Translations under genes and position numbers: made by a program
From: an uncultured Collinsella sp.
GTDB lineage: Bacteria; Actinomycetota; Coriobacteriia; Coriobacteriales; Coriobacteriaceae
Assembly: GCA_900542305.1 (NCBI GenBank)
Contig: UQMU01000001.1
Location: 111,418-175,417 of the forward strand
Length of the DNA: 64,000 bases
Direction: 5' to 3'
Notes under the pieces: generated by a model
Told to the model about the DNA's origin: nothing
The model's database searches: none
What the model saw: the letters and a program-made list of their open reading frames with translations, nothing else
In this document: one piece after another, positions 24,371-33,549 of the stretch
Layout: the number at the start of each line of letters is the position of its first letter
Position numbering within the stretch: position 1 is the first letter of the stretch

Positions 24371-25437
24371 TATGCGTTCCCCTGTTTGGTGCCCTTCATG
24401 CGGTACAGCGAGTCCGCAAGAATGGCAGGGTTGTTGACGCCAAAGTCGCCCAAGCGCTCCGGATCCTCGCTGATGTCATCCATGAGCTCCTGCAGCGAGC
24501 CGTACTCGTCGACGATCTTCTCGGCCACGCCGTCGCGCACGACGGACACGCGCGAAAGCGTGCGCAGGCCCAGCGGCGTCATGACGGAGTCCTCGTCCAA
24601 GTCGTCATAGCCCAGAACTGCCGCCACGTGCTGCGGGTCGGACAGGTCCTTAGGCGTCATACGGGCAAGCTCAGCGCGAATCTTCTCGGCGTTGGCCTCA
24701 GAGGAATCGCTTCCGTAGTCGCGGATCATCAAGTCGTATTCGGTATCCATGCTGGAGCCCGCGAGCTGCTCGAGCTGCATCTGCACGAGCTTGCCCTGGT
24801 TACCCAGCTTGACGATGCAATCCTTAAGCTCGGTCTTTGCCTGTTGCATGATCTCGAAACTCGAGAAGATGCCGGTGATGTCGGCGAGCGTGACGTAGTC
24901 GTCGAGCTCAAGGGCCGTCAGGCGCAGCAGGGAGCGATCGAGCGACTGACGGGTAGTCTGGAGCGTGGCGACGAGCTGGTTGACCGAGCTCATGATGGTG
25001 GTGACGGGCTGGATCTCGTAGCTCTTGCCGTGGACGTACACGTTGACGACGGCACGACGAGCCGAAACCGAGATCACGATGGCGTCGGTGAGCACCGACA
25101 TGCGAGCGGCAGTACGGTGACGCATGCCCGTCTCACTCGTGGCGAGCGAGGGATCGGGATTGAGGTGGAAGTTGGCACGCAGGATCTGGGTGAGGTCGCC
25201 ATCGATAACGATGGCACCGTCCATCTTGGAGAGCTCGAACAGGCGGTTCGAGGTAAACGAAATGTTGAGCGGGAAGCCGTCGTTACCGGCGGCGAGCACG
25301 TTTTCGGTGTCGCCGACGCAGATAAGGGCGCCCAGGTGACCGGCAATGATCATGTCGAGGGCGGTGCGGATCGGCTGACCGGGGGCAGTCAGGCGGATGG
25401 CCTGTTCCATACGCTTTTGCAGCTCGTTCTTATCCAA
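24370..25437 (-). CDS. disA: DNA-integrity scanning diadenylate cyclase
   Basis: A 355-residue c-di-AMP synthase that scans DNA. The DAC domain has DGA (73-75) and RHR (106-108); a helical linker and C-terminal HhH DNA-binding region (LRTLSRVSVVRDGVAEKIVDEYGSLQELM) follow. It starts with TTG at 25437, preceded by GGGAG at seven bases; nearby ATGs are out of frame. In Bacillus disA lies between radA and ispD-ispF; here radA is absent and an mntP-hipBA segment lies upstream. Confidence 0.95.
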   Translation of the reverse strand: MDKNELQKRMEQAIRLTAPGQPIRTALDMIIAGHLGALICVGDTENVLAAGNDGFPLNISFTSNRLFELSKMDGAIVIDGDLTQILRANFHLNPDPSLATSETGMRHRTAARMSVLTDAIVISVSARRAVVNVYVHGKSYEIQPVTTIMSSVNQLVATLQTTRQSLDRSLLRLTALELDDYVTLADITGIFSSFEIMQQAKTELKDCIVKLGNQGKLVQMQLEQLAGSSMDTEYDLMIRDYGSDSSEANAEKIRAELARMTPKDLSDPQHVAAVLGYDDLDEDSVMTPLGLRTLSRVSVVRDGVAEKIVDEYGSLQELMDDISEDPERLGDFGVNNPAILADSLYRMKGTKQGNA

Positions 25438-25597
25438 GGCATCGCTCCCATCGTATACGCTCCATAAACGTCAATAAGTTTCTCACGGTTTGCCCCTGTG
25501 ACGCCCGCAAAATCCGATGCTTACAGAATGAGCGAACACAGCTGAGAGCCCCAATCCAAATGAGCTGCTTATGTGGTAGCATCGGGATTCGCATAAA

Positions 25598-25741
25598 TGA
25601 GGGAGTAGTCGCGTGATCGGGTTCGCCTCCGGTGGCGCGGCAAGTCAACACACTGGCCGATGCGGCCTGGCTTGCCTTAATGAACGAGACTCGTGGCTGT
25701 GCGCGCAACGCGTACGCCACGGGTCTTTTTTGTTACTCCCC
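25598..25741 (+). promoter_or_regulatory. Mn2+ riboswitch (yybP-ykoY type) with terminator
   Basis: GAGGGAGTAG at the start pairs with TTACTCCC at the end (P1). Inside are CAAGTCAACACACTGGCC and AATGAACGAGACTCGTGG, close to the conserved yybP-ykoY elements. AGACTCGTGGC (25688-25698) and GCCACGGGTCT (about 25716-25726) form a stem followed by T residues. Its position before mntP fits Mn2+-induced expression. Confidence 0.85.
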
Positions 25742-25784
25742 CAAGAGGTACACGCGGGCCCGCCCGCAGAGAGGGAGCCAGACT

Positions 25785-26363
25785 ATGGGACTCGCAGAGC
25801 TTGTGTTGCTCGCTATCGGCCTTTCTATGGACGCTTTTGCCGTATCCATCTGCAAGGGCCTTGGCATGAAAAGGATCAACCTTAAGGTCGCCGTGATACT
25901 CGGCCTGTTCTTTGGCGGTTTCCAGGCCGGCATGCCCGTAATTGGGTGGGCCCTTGGTAGCCAGTTCATGGGCATCATCAGCCCCATCGACCACTGGATC
26001 GCCTTTATCCTGCTCGCCTTTATCGGCGGCAAGATGCTGTGGGAAGCCTTTACTGAGGACGAGAACGAAGGCGACGGCAAGGATGCCGAAAAGATCGACC
26101 TGGGCGAATATCTAATCCTTGCCATCGCCACCTCGATTGACGCGCTTGCCGTGGGCATCTCGTTTGCCGCGCTCTCGGTCGATATCGTTCCCGCCGTGTC
26201 GCTCATTGGCATCACGACCTTTGTCTTCTCCGTTGCCGGCGTAGCGATCGGCCACACCTTTGGCGCGCGCTACGAAAAGCCCGCCACCATCGTGGGTGGC
26301 GTCGTGCTCGTCCTCATCGGCCTCAAGATTTTGCTGGAGCATCTGGGGATTTTGGCGCTGTAA
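25785..26363 (+). CDS. mntP: manganese efflux pump MntP
   Basis: A 192-residue membrane protein with six hydrophobic segments arranged as two repeats. Each repeat carries a conserved Asp: LSMDAFAVSICKG (Asp16) and TSIDALAVGISF (Asp119). A charged cytoplasmic loop (EDENEGDGKDAEKID) joins the halves. It exports excess Mn2+. ATG 25785 has GAGGGAG upstream; longer starts would lie inside the riboswitch. Family length is about 185-195. Confidence 0.95.
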   Translation: MGLAELVLLAIGLSMDAFAVSICKGLGMKRINLKVAVILGLFFGGFQAGMPVIGWALGSQFMGIISPIDHWIAFILLAFIGGKMLWEAFTEDENEGDGKDAEKIDLGEYLILAIATSIDALAVGISFAALSVDIVPAVSLIGITTFVFSVAGVAIGHTFGARYEKPATIVGGVVLVLIGLKILLEHLGILAL

Positions 26364-26390
26364 AACACCCTTCAAAACTAAACGTCCGGA

Positions 26391-26426
26391 TGAGGCCTCA
26401 TGCAGAGTTTTGCATGAGGCCTTTTC
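26391..26426 (+). terminator. mntP terminator containing hip operator 1
   Basis: AGGCCTCATGCA pairs perfectly with TGCATGAGGCCT around GAGTTT, then TTTC. The stem top is the first copy of the hip operator. Confidence 0.75.
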
Positions 26427-26470
26427 ATGCAGAGTTTTGCATGTCATACTATGATGCAAAAATCTGCATG
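26399..26470. promoter_or_regulatory. three 18-bp operators of hipBA at 27-bp spacing
   Basis: CATGCAGAGTTTTGCATG occurs at 26399-26416 and 26426-26443. A third site at 26453-26470 (GATGCAAAAATCTGCATG) is the inverted form with two changes. Starts are exactly 27 bases apart. A likely -10 TACTAT (26447-26452) lies between sites 2 and 3, 32 bases before the hipB start, so binding would block transcription. Confidence 0.8.
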
Positions 26471-26483
26471 TTAGGAGATCGCC

Positions 26484-26915
26484 GTGGATACCCTTCCCAT
26501 CACCACACCGCGCCAAGCTGGCATCTACGTGCGCCAGGCACGCGAGGCTCAGGGTCTCACCCGTGCCGCCCTCGCTAATAAGGCCGGTGTTTCGGAGCGC
26601 CTGCTCGCATCGCTCGAGCTGGGAGATGCCACGGGCATTCGGCTCGACAAGCTGTTGACCGTCTTTAACGCACTCGGCATAGGTCTCTTTGCGCAAAGCG
26701 ATAACGACTCCATCGCATCGCCCTCCGAACATCCGATGACGATAGCGGACCTCCCTATCGCGAACTCGAATGCCCTGCCAAAGCCAAGCGTAGGCAGACG
26801 ACCCGCTCGACAAGGAACGCCAGCTTTCTATGGTGCCTTGCTGGCCCAAATCGCAGCCGAGCAAGGCCTTTCCGGCACTTCAGACCTCTCCTTTGGCTGT
26901 AAGGTTGTGAAATAA
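26484..26915 (+). CDS. HipB-like XRE-family antitoxin/repressor
   Basis: A 143-residue protein starting at GTG with AGGAG 8-12 bases upstream. Residues about 11-70 are an XRE-type HTH (IYVRQAREAQGLTRAALANKAGVSERLLASLE). The C-terminal half is polar, partly disordered and longer than E. coli HipB (88 residues), perhaps contacting the kinase. Its stop is followed with no gap by hipA, and three palindromes precede the gene, as expected for an autoregulated toxin-antitoxin operon. Confidence 0.85.
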   Translation: MDTLPITTPRQAGIYVRQAREAQGLTRAALANKAGVSERLLASLELGDATGIRLDKLLTVFNALGIGLFAQSDNDSIASPSEHPMTIADLPIANSNALPKPSVGRRPARQGTPAFYGALLAQIAAEQGLSGTSDLSFGCKVVK

Positions 26916-28220
26916 ATGGCAGAAATGGAGCTTGCGACCCTCATTTGTGGCGAAATCGCCGGCACTCTCCGGCAAGACGAGCATGGACTCTGCAGCTTTG
27001 TATACGCCCCAACCTATCGCGGAGCACCGCTATCGTTAACAATGCCGCTTTCCAATCGCACATATGGCCATAACATCGTCCGTCCGTTCCTATTTGGCCT
27101 TTTGCCCGACAGCCAAGAGCAGCGTCGCGCTATTGCCGCCGAGCATGACGTTGCATCCAACAACCCCGTCGCCCTCTTGTGCCATATCGGTCTTGACTGC
27201 GCGGGGGCCGTTCAGTTTTGTCGAGCCGATCAATTAGATGCCGCCCACGGCAGGGTCTCAGCATACCGCCCGCTTACCAATTCTCAAATCGCTCACAAGC
27301 TCAAAGCAATTCGCGATGACGAAAGAGAGACATGGATGGGCTCCAACGAAAGCTGGTCCCTGGGCGGCAACCAAGGCAAATTAGCACTAGCTTGGCATGA
27401 TGGACAATGGTGCGAATGTCTAGGGTCATCCCCCACTACCCATATCTTCAAAAATGGTGTCGTTGGGTTCAAACATCAGGCCTTAAACGAATTCGTCTGC
27501 ATGAAAACAGCTCGGCGTGTTGGCATTCCAACTGCCAACGTCTCCTATTGCACATTTGAAGACGAAGCTGCGCTCGTCGTTGAACGGTACGACAGAATGG
27601 TCAATAGCAGCGGAAATATCGAAAGGCTGCATCAGGAGGACTTTTGCCAGGCACTCGGTGTATTGCCAACCCAGAAATACACCGCCGACGGAGGACCAAC
27701 TACACGAGACATCCAAGAACGACTGATTAACACAGTCCCCCACCACATGAATCTTGTGCTTTTTACCTATATGTTGTTCTATAACGCCATTATCGGAGCG
27801 CCTGACGCACACGCTAAAAACTACTCGCTCATCCTAGGCAAAGGCACAAACGCGGCGCTCGCACCCATGTACGATGTCGCATCGGGCTTAGCATACGAAC
27901 GTATGCGGCGAAAAGCGCGCCTTGCCATGAGCGTTGGCGGCGAAAATCGTGTGGGGCGCATCGGTCCAGGCGCTATCCGCCGATACCACGGTATGGGCGA
28001 CCCCGTGCTGGAGGCGGCGCTTACCGATGCCGGGCTATCCGAGAAGTTTTGCTTTGCGACCATGATGGACCTCGCCTACGAGGTGCCCATTTGCATGGAA
28101 GAGGTCATGGACGAATACGCCGATCTGCCCGGCATGGCGGACCTGCGCGAGCATATGCTCGGCCCCGTCCGCGAAAACTGCCAGCGCACCCTCGACCTCA
28201 TCAAGGCAGAAATGGACTAG
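26916..28220 (+). CDS. hipA: HipA-type serine/threonine kinase toxin
   Basis: A 434-residue HipA homologue. E. coli HipA phosphorylates GltX and induces persistence; the same target is inferred only. The SLGGNQGK stretch (148-155) matches the ejectable P-loop, THIFKN carries the ATP-binding lysine, APDAHAKNYSL gives catalytic Asp297 and Asn302, and PMYDVAS gives Asp320 as metal ligand. All key residues are present, so the kinase should be active. It starts directly after the hipB TAA with no SD of its own, so it depends on coupled translation. Codon use and lower GC in parts hint at acquisition. Confidence 0.9.
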   Translation: MAEMELATLICGEIAGTLRQDEHGLCSFVYAPTYRGAPLSLTMPLSNRTYGHNIVRPFLFGLLPDSQEQRRAIAAEHDVASNNPVALLCHIGLDCAGAVQFCRADQLDAAHGRVSAYRPLTNSQIAHKLKAIRDDERETWMGSNESWSLGGNQGKLALAWHDGQWCECLGSSPTTHIFKNGVVGFKHQALNEFVCMKTARRVGIPTANVSYCTFEDEAALVVERYDRMVNSSGNIERLHQEDFCQALGVLPTQKYTADGGPTTRDIQERLINTVPHHMNLVLFTYMLFYNAIIGAPDAHAKNYSLILGKGTNAALAPMYDVASGLAYERMRRKARLAMSVGGENRVGRIGPGAIRRYHGMGDPVLEAALTDAGLSEKFCFATMMDLAYEVPICMEEVMDEYADLPGMADLREHMLGPVRENCQRTLDLIKAEMD

Positions 28221-28251
28221 GTGGCCTTAATTTCGCAATTATCAAACAAAA

Positions 28252-28292
28252 GAGAGGGGACACCCGTCGCAAAAGCTCGGATGTCCCCTCTC
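28252..28292. terminator. bidirectional terminator between hipA and pepD
   Basis: GAGAGGGGACA pairs with TGTCCCCTCTC around a 19-base loop. It again carries GGGGACA. Confidence 0.65.
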
Positions 28293-28347
28293 GTAATGTC
28301 ATTTGCAATCCGCTAGCACGTGGCTCGAACTGCTGCTAGCGCAACCT

Positions 28348-29805
28348 TTACGCAGCGAGGCGCTTGAGGACGTCGATGAGCAGCTCGTAGAAGCGCTCGG
28401 CAGAAGCAAGCTCCATGCTCTCGTCCGGAGTGTGGACATCGGAGAGCGTCGGGCCCACGGCGATGGCGTCCAGGCCGTGCAGGGCCTCGGCAAACAGGCC
28501 GCACTCAAGGCCGGCGTGAATGGACTCGATGCGCAGCTCGGAGCCAAAGAGCTCGCGATAGCTCTCGACAAAGACGTCGCGGACCGGCGAATGCTCGGCA
28601 TAGCTCCAGCCGGGATACTCGAACTCAAACTTGGCGTCGAAGCCCAGGACATCGGCGAGCGTCTGCAGGCGGTCCTTGAACTCGTTCTGCAGCGAGGTGA
28701 TCGAGGAGCGCGGGGACAGCATAATCTTGACCTGGTCGTCAGAGGTGGCAACCACACCGATGTTGGAGGAAACCTCGACGGAGCCGTCGGTGGCGACGTT
28801 GCGGCGAATCACGCCGTTAGGGGCAAGACGCAGGGCGCGGATGAGGGCAAGCGCGGACTTCTGGTCCATAGCCTCGACCTCAGCGTTATCGGCAATCTCG
28901 ACGGTGCAGGTAAAGCCGGGGTCGAAGACTTCGAGCTCGGCAGTGACGTCGGCGATGATGCCCTTTGCGATCTGGGCCGCGGCCTCGGCGGCAGCGTGAT
29001 CAGCGTAGACCAGCTCGGCCTTGCACTCACGGTTGATGGCGTTGTCCTTGGTGCCGCCGTTAAAGCTAACGATGGCGGGCTCGCCGGCAACCATCAGGCG
29101 GTCGATGATGCGGGCCATGATGAGGTTGCCGTTGCCGCGCTCCAGGTGGATATCGCTGCCGGAGTGACCACCCAGCAGGCCGGAGATGTCGAGCGTGAGG
29201 GTGCTACCGGTCTTATGCTCGCGCACGATCGGGCAGGTGTAGGTAACGACGACGCCGCCGGCGCAACTGACGGTGGCAACGCCCTCTTCCTCGGAGTCAA
29301 GGTTAATCATGGTGCGGGCGATAATCTGGGACTTGTCGAGCGTCTCGGCGCCAACCAGGCCAGTCTCCTCGTCGGTGGTGAATACGCACTCGAGGGCGGG
29401 GTGAACGATCGAATCGTCATCGAGAACAGTGAGCATCAGAGCGACGGCAATACCGTTGTCGGCGCCCAGAGTGGTACCGTTAGCGGTGAGGACGCCGTCC
29501 TTGACGACCAGGTCGATACCATCAGTCGTAAAGTCGTGCTCAACGGAGCCCAGCTTGTCGCACACCATGTCGATGTGGCCCTGCAGCATCACGGTCGGGG
29601 CATTCTCGGCGCCGGCAGATGCGGGCTTGCGAATGATGACGTTGTAGACCTCGTCCTGATACACATCGAGACCGCGCTCCTTGGCAAACGCGACCAGGAA
29701 ATCGCTGATGCCCTTCTCGTTGCCAGACCCACGGGGGATCGCGCTGACCTCCTCAAAGAAATGGAACAGCTGGGCGGGCTCGTAGCCGGTAATCTTGTAG
29801 TCCAT
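28348..29805 (-). CDS. pepD: aminoacyl-histidine dipeptidase (PepD, M20C)
   Basis: A 485-residue cytosolic metallodipeptidase, the same length as E. coli PepD. Metal-binding motifs are LQGHIDMVCDK, LGADNGIAVAL, TDEETGLVGA and the C-terminal HAGLECGLFAEA. A lid/dimerisation domain is inserted between. It probably splits Xaa-His and other dipeptides. ATG 29805 has AAGGAGG four bases upstream. Confidence 0.92.
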   Translation of the reverse strand: MDYKITGYEPAQLFHFFEEVSAIPRGSGNEKGISDFLVAFAKERGLDVYQDEVYNVIIRKPASAGAENAPTVMLQGHIDMVCDKLGSVEHDFTTDGIDLVVKDGVLTANGTTLGADNGIAVALMLTVLDDDSIVHPALECVFTTDEETGLVGAETLDKSQIIARTMINLDSEEEGVATVSCAGGVVVTYTCPIVREHKTGSTLTLDISGLLGGHSGSDIHLERGNGNLIMARIIDRLMVAGEPAIVSFNGGTKDNAINRECKAELVYADHAAAEAAAQIAKGIIADVTAELEVFDPGFTCTVEIADNAEVEAMDQKSALALIRALRLAPNGVIRRNVATDGSVEVSSNIGVVATSDDQVKIMLSPRSSITSLQNEFKDRLQTLADVLGFDAKFEFEYPGWSYAEHSPVRDVFVESYRELFGSELRIESIHAGLECGLFAEALHGLDAIAVGPTLSDVHTPDESMELASAERFYELLIDVLKRLAA

Positions 29806-29962
29806 GGTGCCTCCTTGGCGCAACTGGTTAGACAGTAAGACATGCGACTTGTATATTCCCAGACTTTGCGTGCATAAACCAGTCGAAAACGCCGAGCGCC
29901 CTCGCATCATCGGCTAACGGTGGACCGTATAGCGCAACGGTCACAACTTCCGCAGCTCTACA

Positions 29963-29994
29963 AATCGAGGCGCCCTTTCCGGAGCGCCTCGATT
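29963..29994 (-). terminator. clpC terminator
   Basis: AATCGAGGCGC pairs with GCGCCTCGATT on the minus strand, followed by a weak T run. Confidence 0.75.
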
Positions 29995-30019
29995 GCGCGT
30001 ATCAAATTGTCGCCACGCC

Positions 30020-32662
30020 CTACAGCGCGCCGGAACCGGCTTGCATCATGCCGCCGGGGCCCGAGGTCACGCCGCCGCTCACGGGCGAGGCGTTGCCGGT
30101 GTGCGGTGCCGCCGGGACGGTATCGCCACCGAGTGTGCCCGCCGGACGCGGTGCCGGGATCTCGCCCGTGCCGTGGCTAAAGACAAACTTGCCATCGGCC
30201 ACGTCGCACAGGACGGTATCGCCCTCGCCCCACTCGCCGGCCAGAAGCTCCTCGGACAGCGGGTCCTCGATGAGCTTTTGGATGGCGCGGCGCAGCGGAC
30301 GCGCACCGTTGGTGAGGTCGGTGCCCTCGGCCACGATCTTGTCATAGGCCGCATCGGTGAGCTTGATGTTCATGCCGTTGGCAATCAGGCGCTGACGCAG
30401 GTCGTCCACCAGCAGGTGCGCGATCTTGGTCAGGTTCTCGCCCGAGAGCTTCTGGAACACCACAATGTCGTCGATACGGTTGAGCAGCTCGGGGCGGAAC
30501 AGGCGCTTGAGCTCGCCCATCGCACGGCCCTTGATTTCGCTCGACGTGAGACCCTGCTCACCGGTGGTGCCAAAACCGACGCTCGCATCCTGCGCGATCT
30601 CGCGGGCGCCCACGTTGGACGTCATGATGATCACGGTATTGCGGAAGTCGACCGTCTTGCCCTGGCTATCAGTCAGGCGACCCTCCTCCAGCACCTGCAA
30701 CAAAATGTTGAAGATGTCGGGGTGCGCCTTCTCGATCTCGTCGAACAGCACGACCGAGTACGGGTGACGACGAACGGCCTTGGTAAGCTGACCGCCCTCG
30801 TCGTGGCCCACGTAACCCGGAGGGCTACCGATAAGCTTGGAGACCTCGAACTCGCTGCCGAACTCCGACATGTCGAAGCTGATGAGCGCGTCCTTACTGC
30901 CAAAGAGGTACTCGGCGAGCGTCTTGGCGAGCTCGGTCTTGCCTGTGCCGGTGGGACCAAGGAAGATAAAGCTACCACCGGGACGACGCGGGTCCTTGAG
31001 CGGCGAGCGGCTGCGGCGCACGGCCTTGGCGACGGCCTCGACGGCCTCGTCCTGGCCGATAATGCGGGTCTTGAGCACGCTTTCGGTCTGCAGCAGGCGA
31101 CGGCTCTCGCTCTCGGTGAGCGAGGAAACCGGCACGCCAGAGGTCACGGACACGATGTCGGCAATCTGACTCACGTCGATGGTGAGCGGGCTGGCGTCGA
31201 GCTCGGCGGTCCAGGCGGCCTTGGCCTCGGCGAGCTCAATCTCGGCGGCCTTCTGCTGCTCGGTGATCTCGGCGGCCTTGTTCATGTCGTCGCTCTCGGT
31301 GGCCTCCTGCGCGGCGGCCTTGAGCTCCTCTATGCGATGCTCGGCCTCGCGCACCGGCTCGGGCGCACGATTCGCGGCGATGCGAGCGCGGGCACCGGCC
31401 TCGTCGATGAGGTCGATGGCCTTATCGGGCAGGAAGCGATCCTGGATGTAGCGGTTGGAAAGGTTCGCGGCAGCCTCGATAGCGCCCTGCGTGTAGCGCA
31501 CATGGTGGTGCTCCTCGTAGCGCGGCTTAAGCGCGGTCAGGATCTTGACGGTGTCCTCGACGCTCGGCTCCTCGACATCGATAGTCTGGAAGCGACGCTC
31601 GAAGGCTGGGTCTTTGGTGAGGTACTTGCGGAATTCCTCGGCCGTGGTGGCGCCAATAATCTGGAAGGCACCGCGTGCAAGCACGGGCTTGAGCATGGAG
31701 CTCGCGTCGATGGAGCCCTCGGCAGAACCGGCACCGATGATGGTGTGCATCTCGTCAATAAACAGGATGACGTCGTCAGCCTCGGTGGCCTCCTGGATCA
31801 CGTTCTTGAGGCGCTCCTCAAACTCACCGCGATACTTGGCGCCCGCAACGAGGCCCGGCAGGTCGAGCGTCCAGATGTTCTGGTTCATGAGGTTCTCGGG
31901 CACGTTGCCGACAGCGATCTGCTGCGCCAGGCCCTCGACGATGGCCGTTTTGCCCACGCCGGGATCGCCCAGGATAAGCGGGTTGTTCTTGGTGCGGCGC
32001 GAAAGGATCTCCATCATGCGCTGGACTTCCTTTTCGCGGCCAATCACGGGATCGAGCTCGCCGTCGCGCGCCTTTTGAGTGAGGTTGGTGGCGAACTGCT
32101 TGAGCGTGTCGGTGCCGCTCCCCTTTTGCTGAGAGGCATCCGAGCCGCTAAAGAACGGCAGGCCCGCACCGGGACGACCAGCACCGGCGCCGGCGAGCGG
32201 ACGCTTCTTGTCCTGGTCCTTGGCGGTGAGTTTCTCGATAGCCTTTTTGATGGAGGCGGACGACACACCCAGGCGCATGAGGATGTCCATGGCCATGCCG
32301 TTGCCCTCTTCGACGATACCGATGAGCAGGTGCTCGGTCGACACGTAGGTCTGGTTGTTCTCACGCGCCACGCGGAATGAACGCTCCATCACGCTAATGA
32401 CGAGCGGCGTAAAGGCAAGCTTGGCAGCCTCGGTCTCCTCACTGGGCTCGGGAACCGTGGTCTGGACCTCTTTGAGAGTATCCATGATGTCATCGTAGGA
32501 GATGTCGAGCGAACGCAGCGCCTCGGCGGCAATGCCCTCGTCCTCCTTGGCAAGCGCGAGCAGCAGGTGCTCGGTGCCCACCTTATTTGAATGAAGATCG
32601 AGCGCTTCTTGCTTGGCCATGGACATGACCTTACGCGCACGATCGGTAAAACGGTCTAACAT
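30020..32662 (-). CDS. clpC: ClpC AAA+ protease chaperone subunit
   Basis: An 880-residue unfoldase that feeds proteins to ClpP. Two Clp-N repeats (residues 1-150) are followed by AAA-1 with GDPGVGKTAIVEG and FIDEMHT, a coiled-coil M-domain (HRIEELKAAAQEATES...), and AAA-2 with GPTGTGKTELAKT and LFDEIEKAHPD, plus a Gly/Pro/Ala-rich tail of about 50 residues. ATG 32662 has AGAGGA seven bases upstream. No CtsR, McsA or McsB gene is next to it. A GC hairpin lies in its leader near 32699-32726. Confidence 0.95.
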   Translation of the reverse strand: MLDRFTDRARKVMSMAKQEALDLHSNKVGTEHLLLALAKEDEGIAAEALRSLDISYDDIMDTLKEVQTTVPEPSEETEAAKLAFTPLVISVMERSFRVARENNQTYVSTEHLLIGIVEEGNGMAMDILMRLGVSSASIKKAIEKLTAKDQDKKRPLAGAGAGRPGAGLPFFSGSDASQQKGSGTDTLKQFATNLTQKARDGELDPVIGREKEVQRMMEILSRRTKNNPLILGDPGVGKTAIVEGLAQQIAVGNVPENLMNQNIWTLDLPGLVAGAKYRGEFEERLKNVIQEATEADDVILFIDEMHTIIGAGSAEGSIDASSMLKPVLARGAFQIIGATTAEEFRKYLTKDPAFERRFQTIDVEEPSVEDTVKILTALKPRYEEHHHVRYTQGAIEAAANLSNRYIQDRFLPDKAIDLIDEAGARARIAANRAPEPVREAEHRIEELKAAAQEATESDDMNKAAEITEQQKAAEIELAEAKAAWTAELDASPLTIDVSQIADIVSVTSGVPVSSLTESESRRLLQTESVLKTRIIGQDEAVEAVAKAVRRSRSPLKDPRRPGGSFIFLGPTGTGKTELAKTLAEYLFGSKDALISFDMSEFGSEFEVSKLIGSPPGYVGHDEGGQLTKAVRRHPYSVVLFDEIEKAHPDIFNILLQVLEEGRLTDSQGKTVDFRNTVIIMTSNVGAREIAQDASVGFGTTGEQGLTSSEIKGRAMGELKRLFRPELLNRIDDIVVFQKLSGENLTKIAHLLVDDLRQRLIANGMNIKLTDAAYDKIVAEGTDLTNGARPLRRAIQKLIEDPLSEELLAGEWGEGDTVLCDVADGKFVFSHGTGEIPAPRPAGTLGGDTVPAAPHTGNASPVSGGVTSGPGGMMQAGSGAL

Positions 32663-32859
32663 GCTAGTTCCTCTTAGACGAGCTAGTTTTTTCAAACGCA
32701 AAGCGCCGCCCCGCGGCAGCGCTTTGGTCTCTTTACCCATATGGAGTATATGTTAACAGCTGGAGGAATATCTATAAACCCGGCTCACATGAATGCAGGT
32801 TATGACCGCATCGCGGGACTCACCGCGCGATGCGCGACAGGCGCCCCGCAAGAGAAACC

Positions 32860-33549
32860 CTAGGCGTCTTTCACCACGTCGGGACTCGTCGCACGCGATG
32901 CGCGATAGGCATCGGCCTCCTTGGAGACGCGTTCGAGCAGCTCGGATGTATCGACGCCCTCGACTTGCGCGACCGTTTCCACCGTCTGCATGGCGACCGC
33001 CCTCAGGTACGCGCACGCGCTGTCCCCCGGCTGCTCGAGGTCTATCTCCTCGCCGCCCTCCCGGGCAAAGCCGACCGCCATCACAAAGCCCATGATGCCC
33101 GAGACCAGAAAGCCCACCGCAAAGCTCGAATCTGCCTTGAGCTCTTCTCCGTCGGGGTGGACGATCTCTCTCACGCGGTCGATGATGATCGTATGGATGC
33201 CCTGCACGACCTGCTCGGCGGCACCCGCCCTCATGGTGATGACGATGCGCCGCAGCAGGCAGCGGACGTCGCGCCGGTCGAACGCCGAAAGGTCGCCCTC
33301 GCTCGAAAAATGCCAGAGGGCATCGGTGATGAGCTCGTTATCCTGCAGCAGCTGGGCTATGGCGATGGCGACGAGTTCATCGAAATCGTGAAAATAGTAG
33401 TAAAACGTTCCGCGATTGCACCGGGCGGCGCGGGTCACCTCGCCAACCGACAGCTCGAAGATGCTGTTGTTCTCGATGAGCTCCCAAAACGCCTCGATGA
33501 TACGGGTGCGTGCATCGGGCGCATCGGCGTCCTTACGCGGTCTCGCCAT
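32860..33549 (-). CDS. TetR-family transcriptional regulator
   Basis: A 229-residue regulator. The N-terminal HTH is TRIIEAFWELIENNSIFELSVGEVTRAARCNRGTFYYYF without gaps, followed by an all-helical ligand domain. It overlaps the end of the activase gene by 17 bases and so is co-expressed with it. The likely operator is the 21-bp palindrome at 38022-38042 before the activase gene. GGTGAGG precedes ATG 33549; a GTG at 33558 is an alternative. The ligand is unknown, perhaps an acyl-CoA or acid. Confidence 0.85.
   Translation of the reverse strand: MARPRKDADAPDARTRIIEAFWELIENNSIFELSVGEVTRAARCNRGTFYYYFHDFDELVAIAIAQLLQDNELITDALWHFSSEGDLSAFDRRDVRCLLRRIVITMRAGAAEQVVQGIHTIIIDRVREIVHPDGEELKADSSFAVGFLVSGIMGFVMAVGFAREGGEEIDLEQPGDSACAYLRAVAMQTVETVAQVEGVDTSELLERVSKEADAYRASRATSPDVVKDA

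Noticed and set aside
29993..32380. 795-codon open frame opposite clpC
   Set aside because: It mirrors clpC in the antisense frame of GC-rich DNA, has no SD and no recognisable domain.
32690..32760. CIRCE or CtsR operator before clpC
   Set aside because: Neither the TTAGCACTC-N9-GAGTGCTAA pattern nor a CtsR heptad repeat is present; only a GC hairpin is visible.
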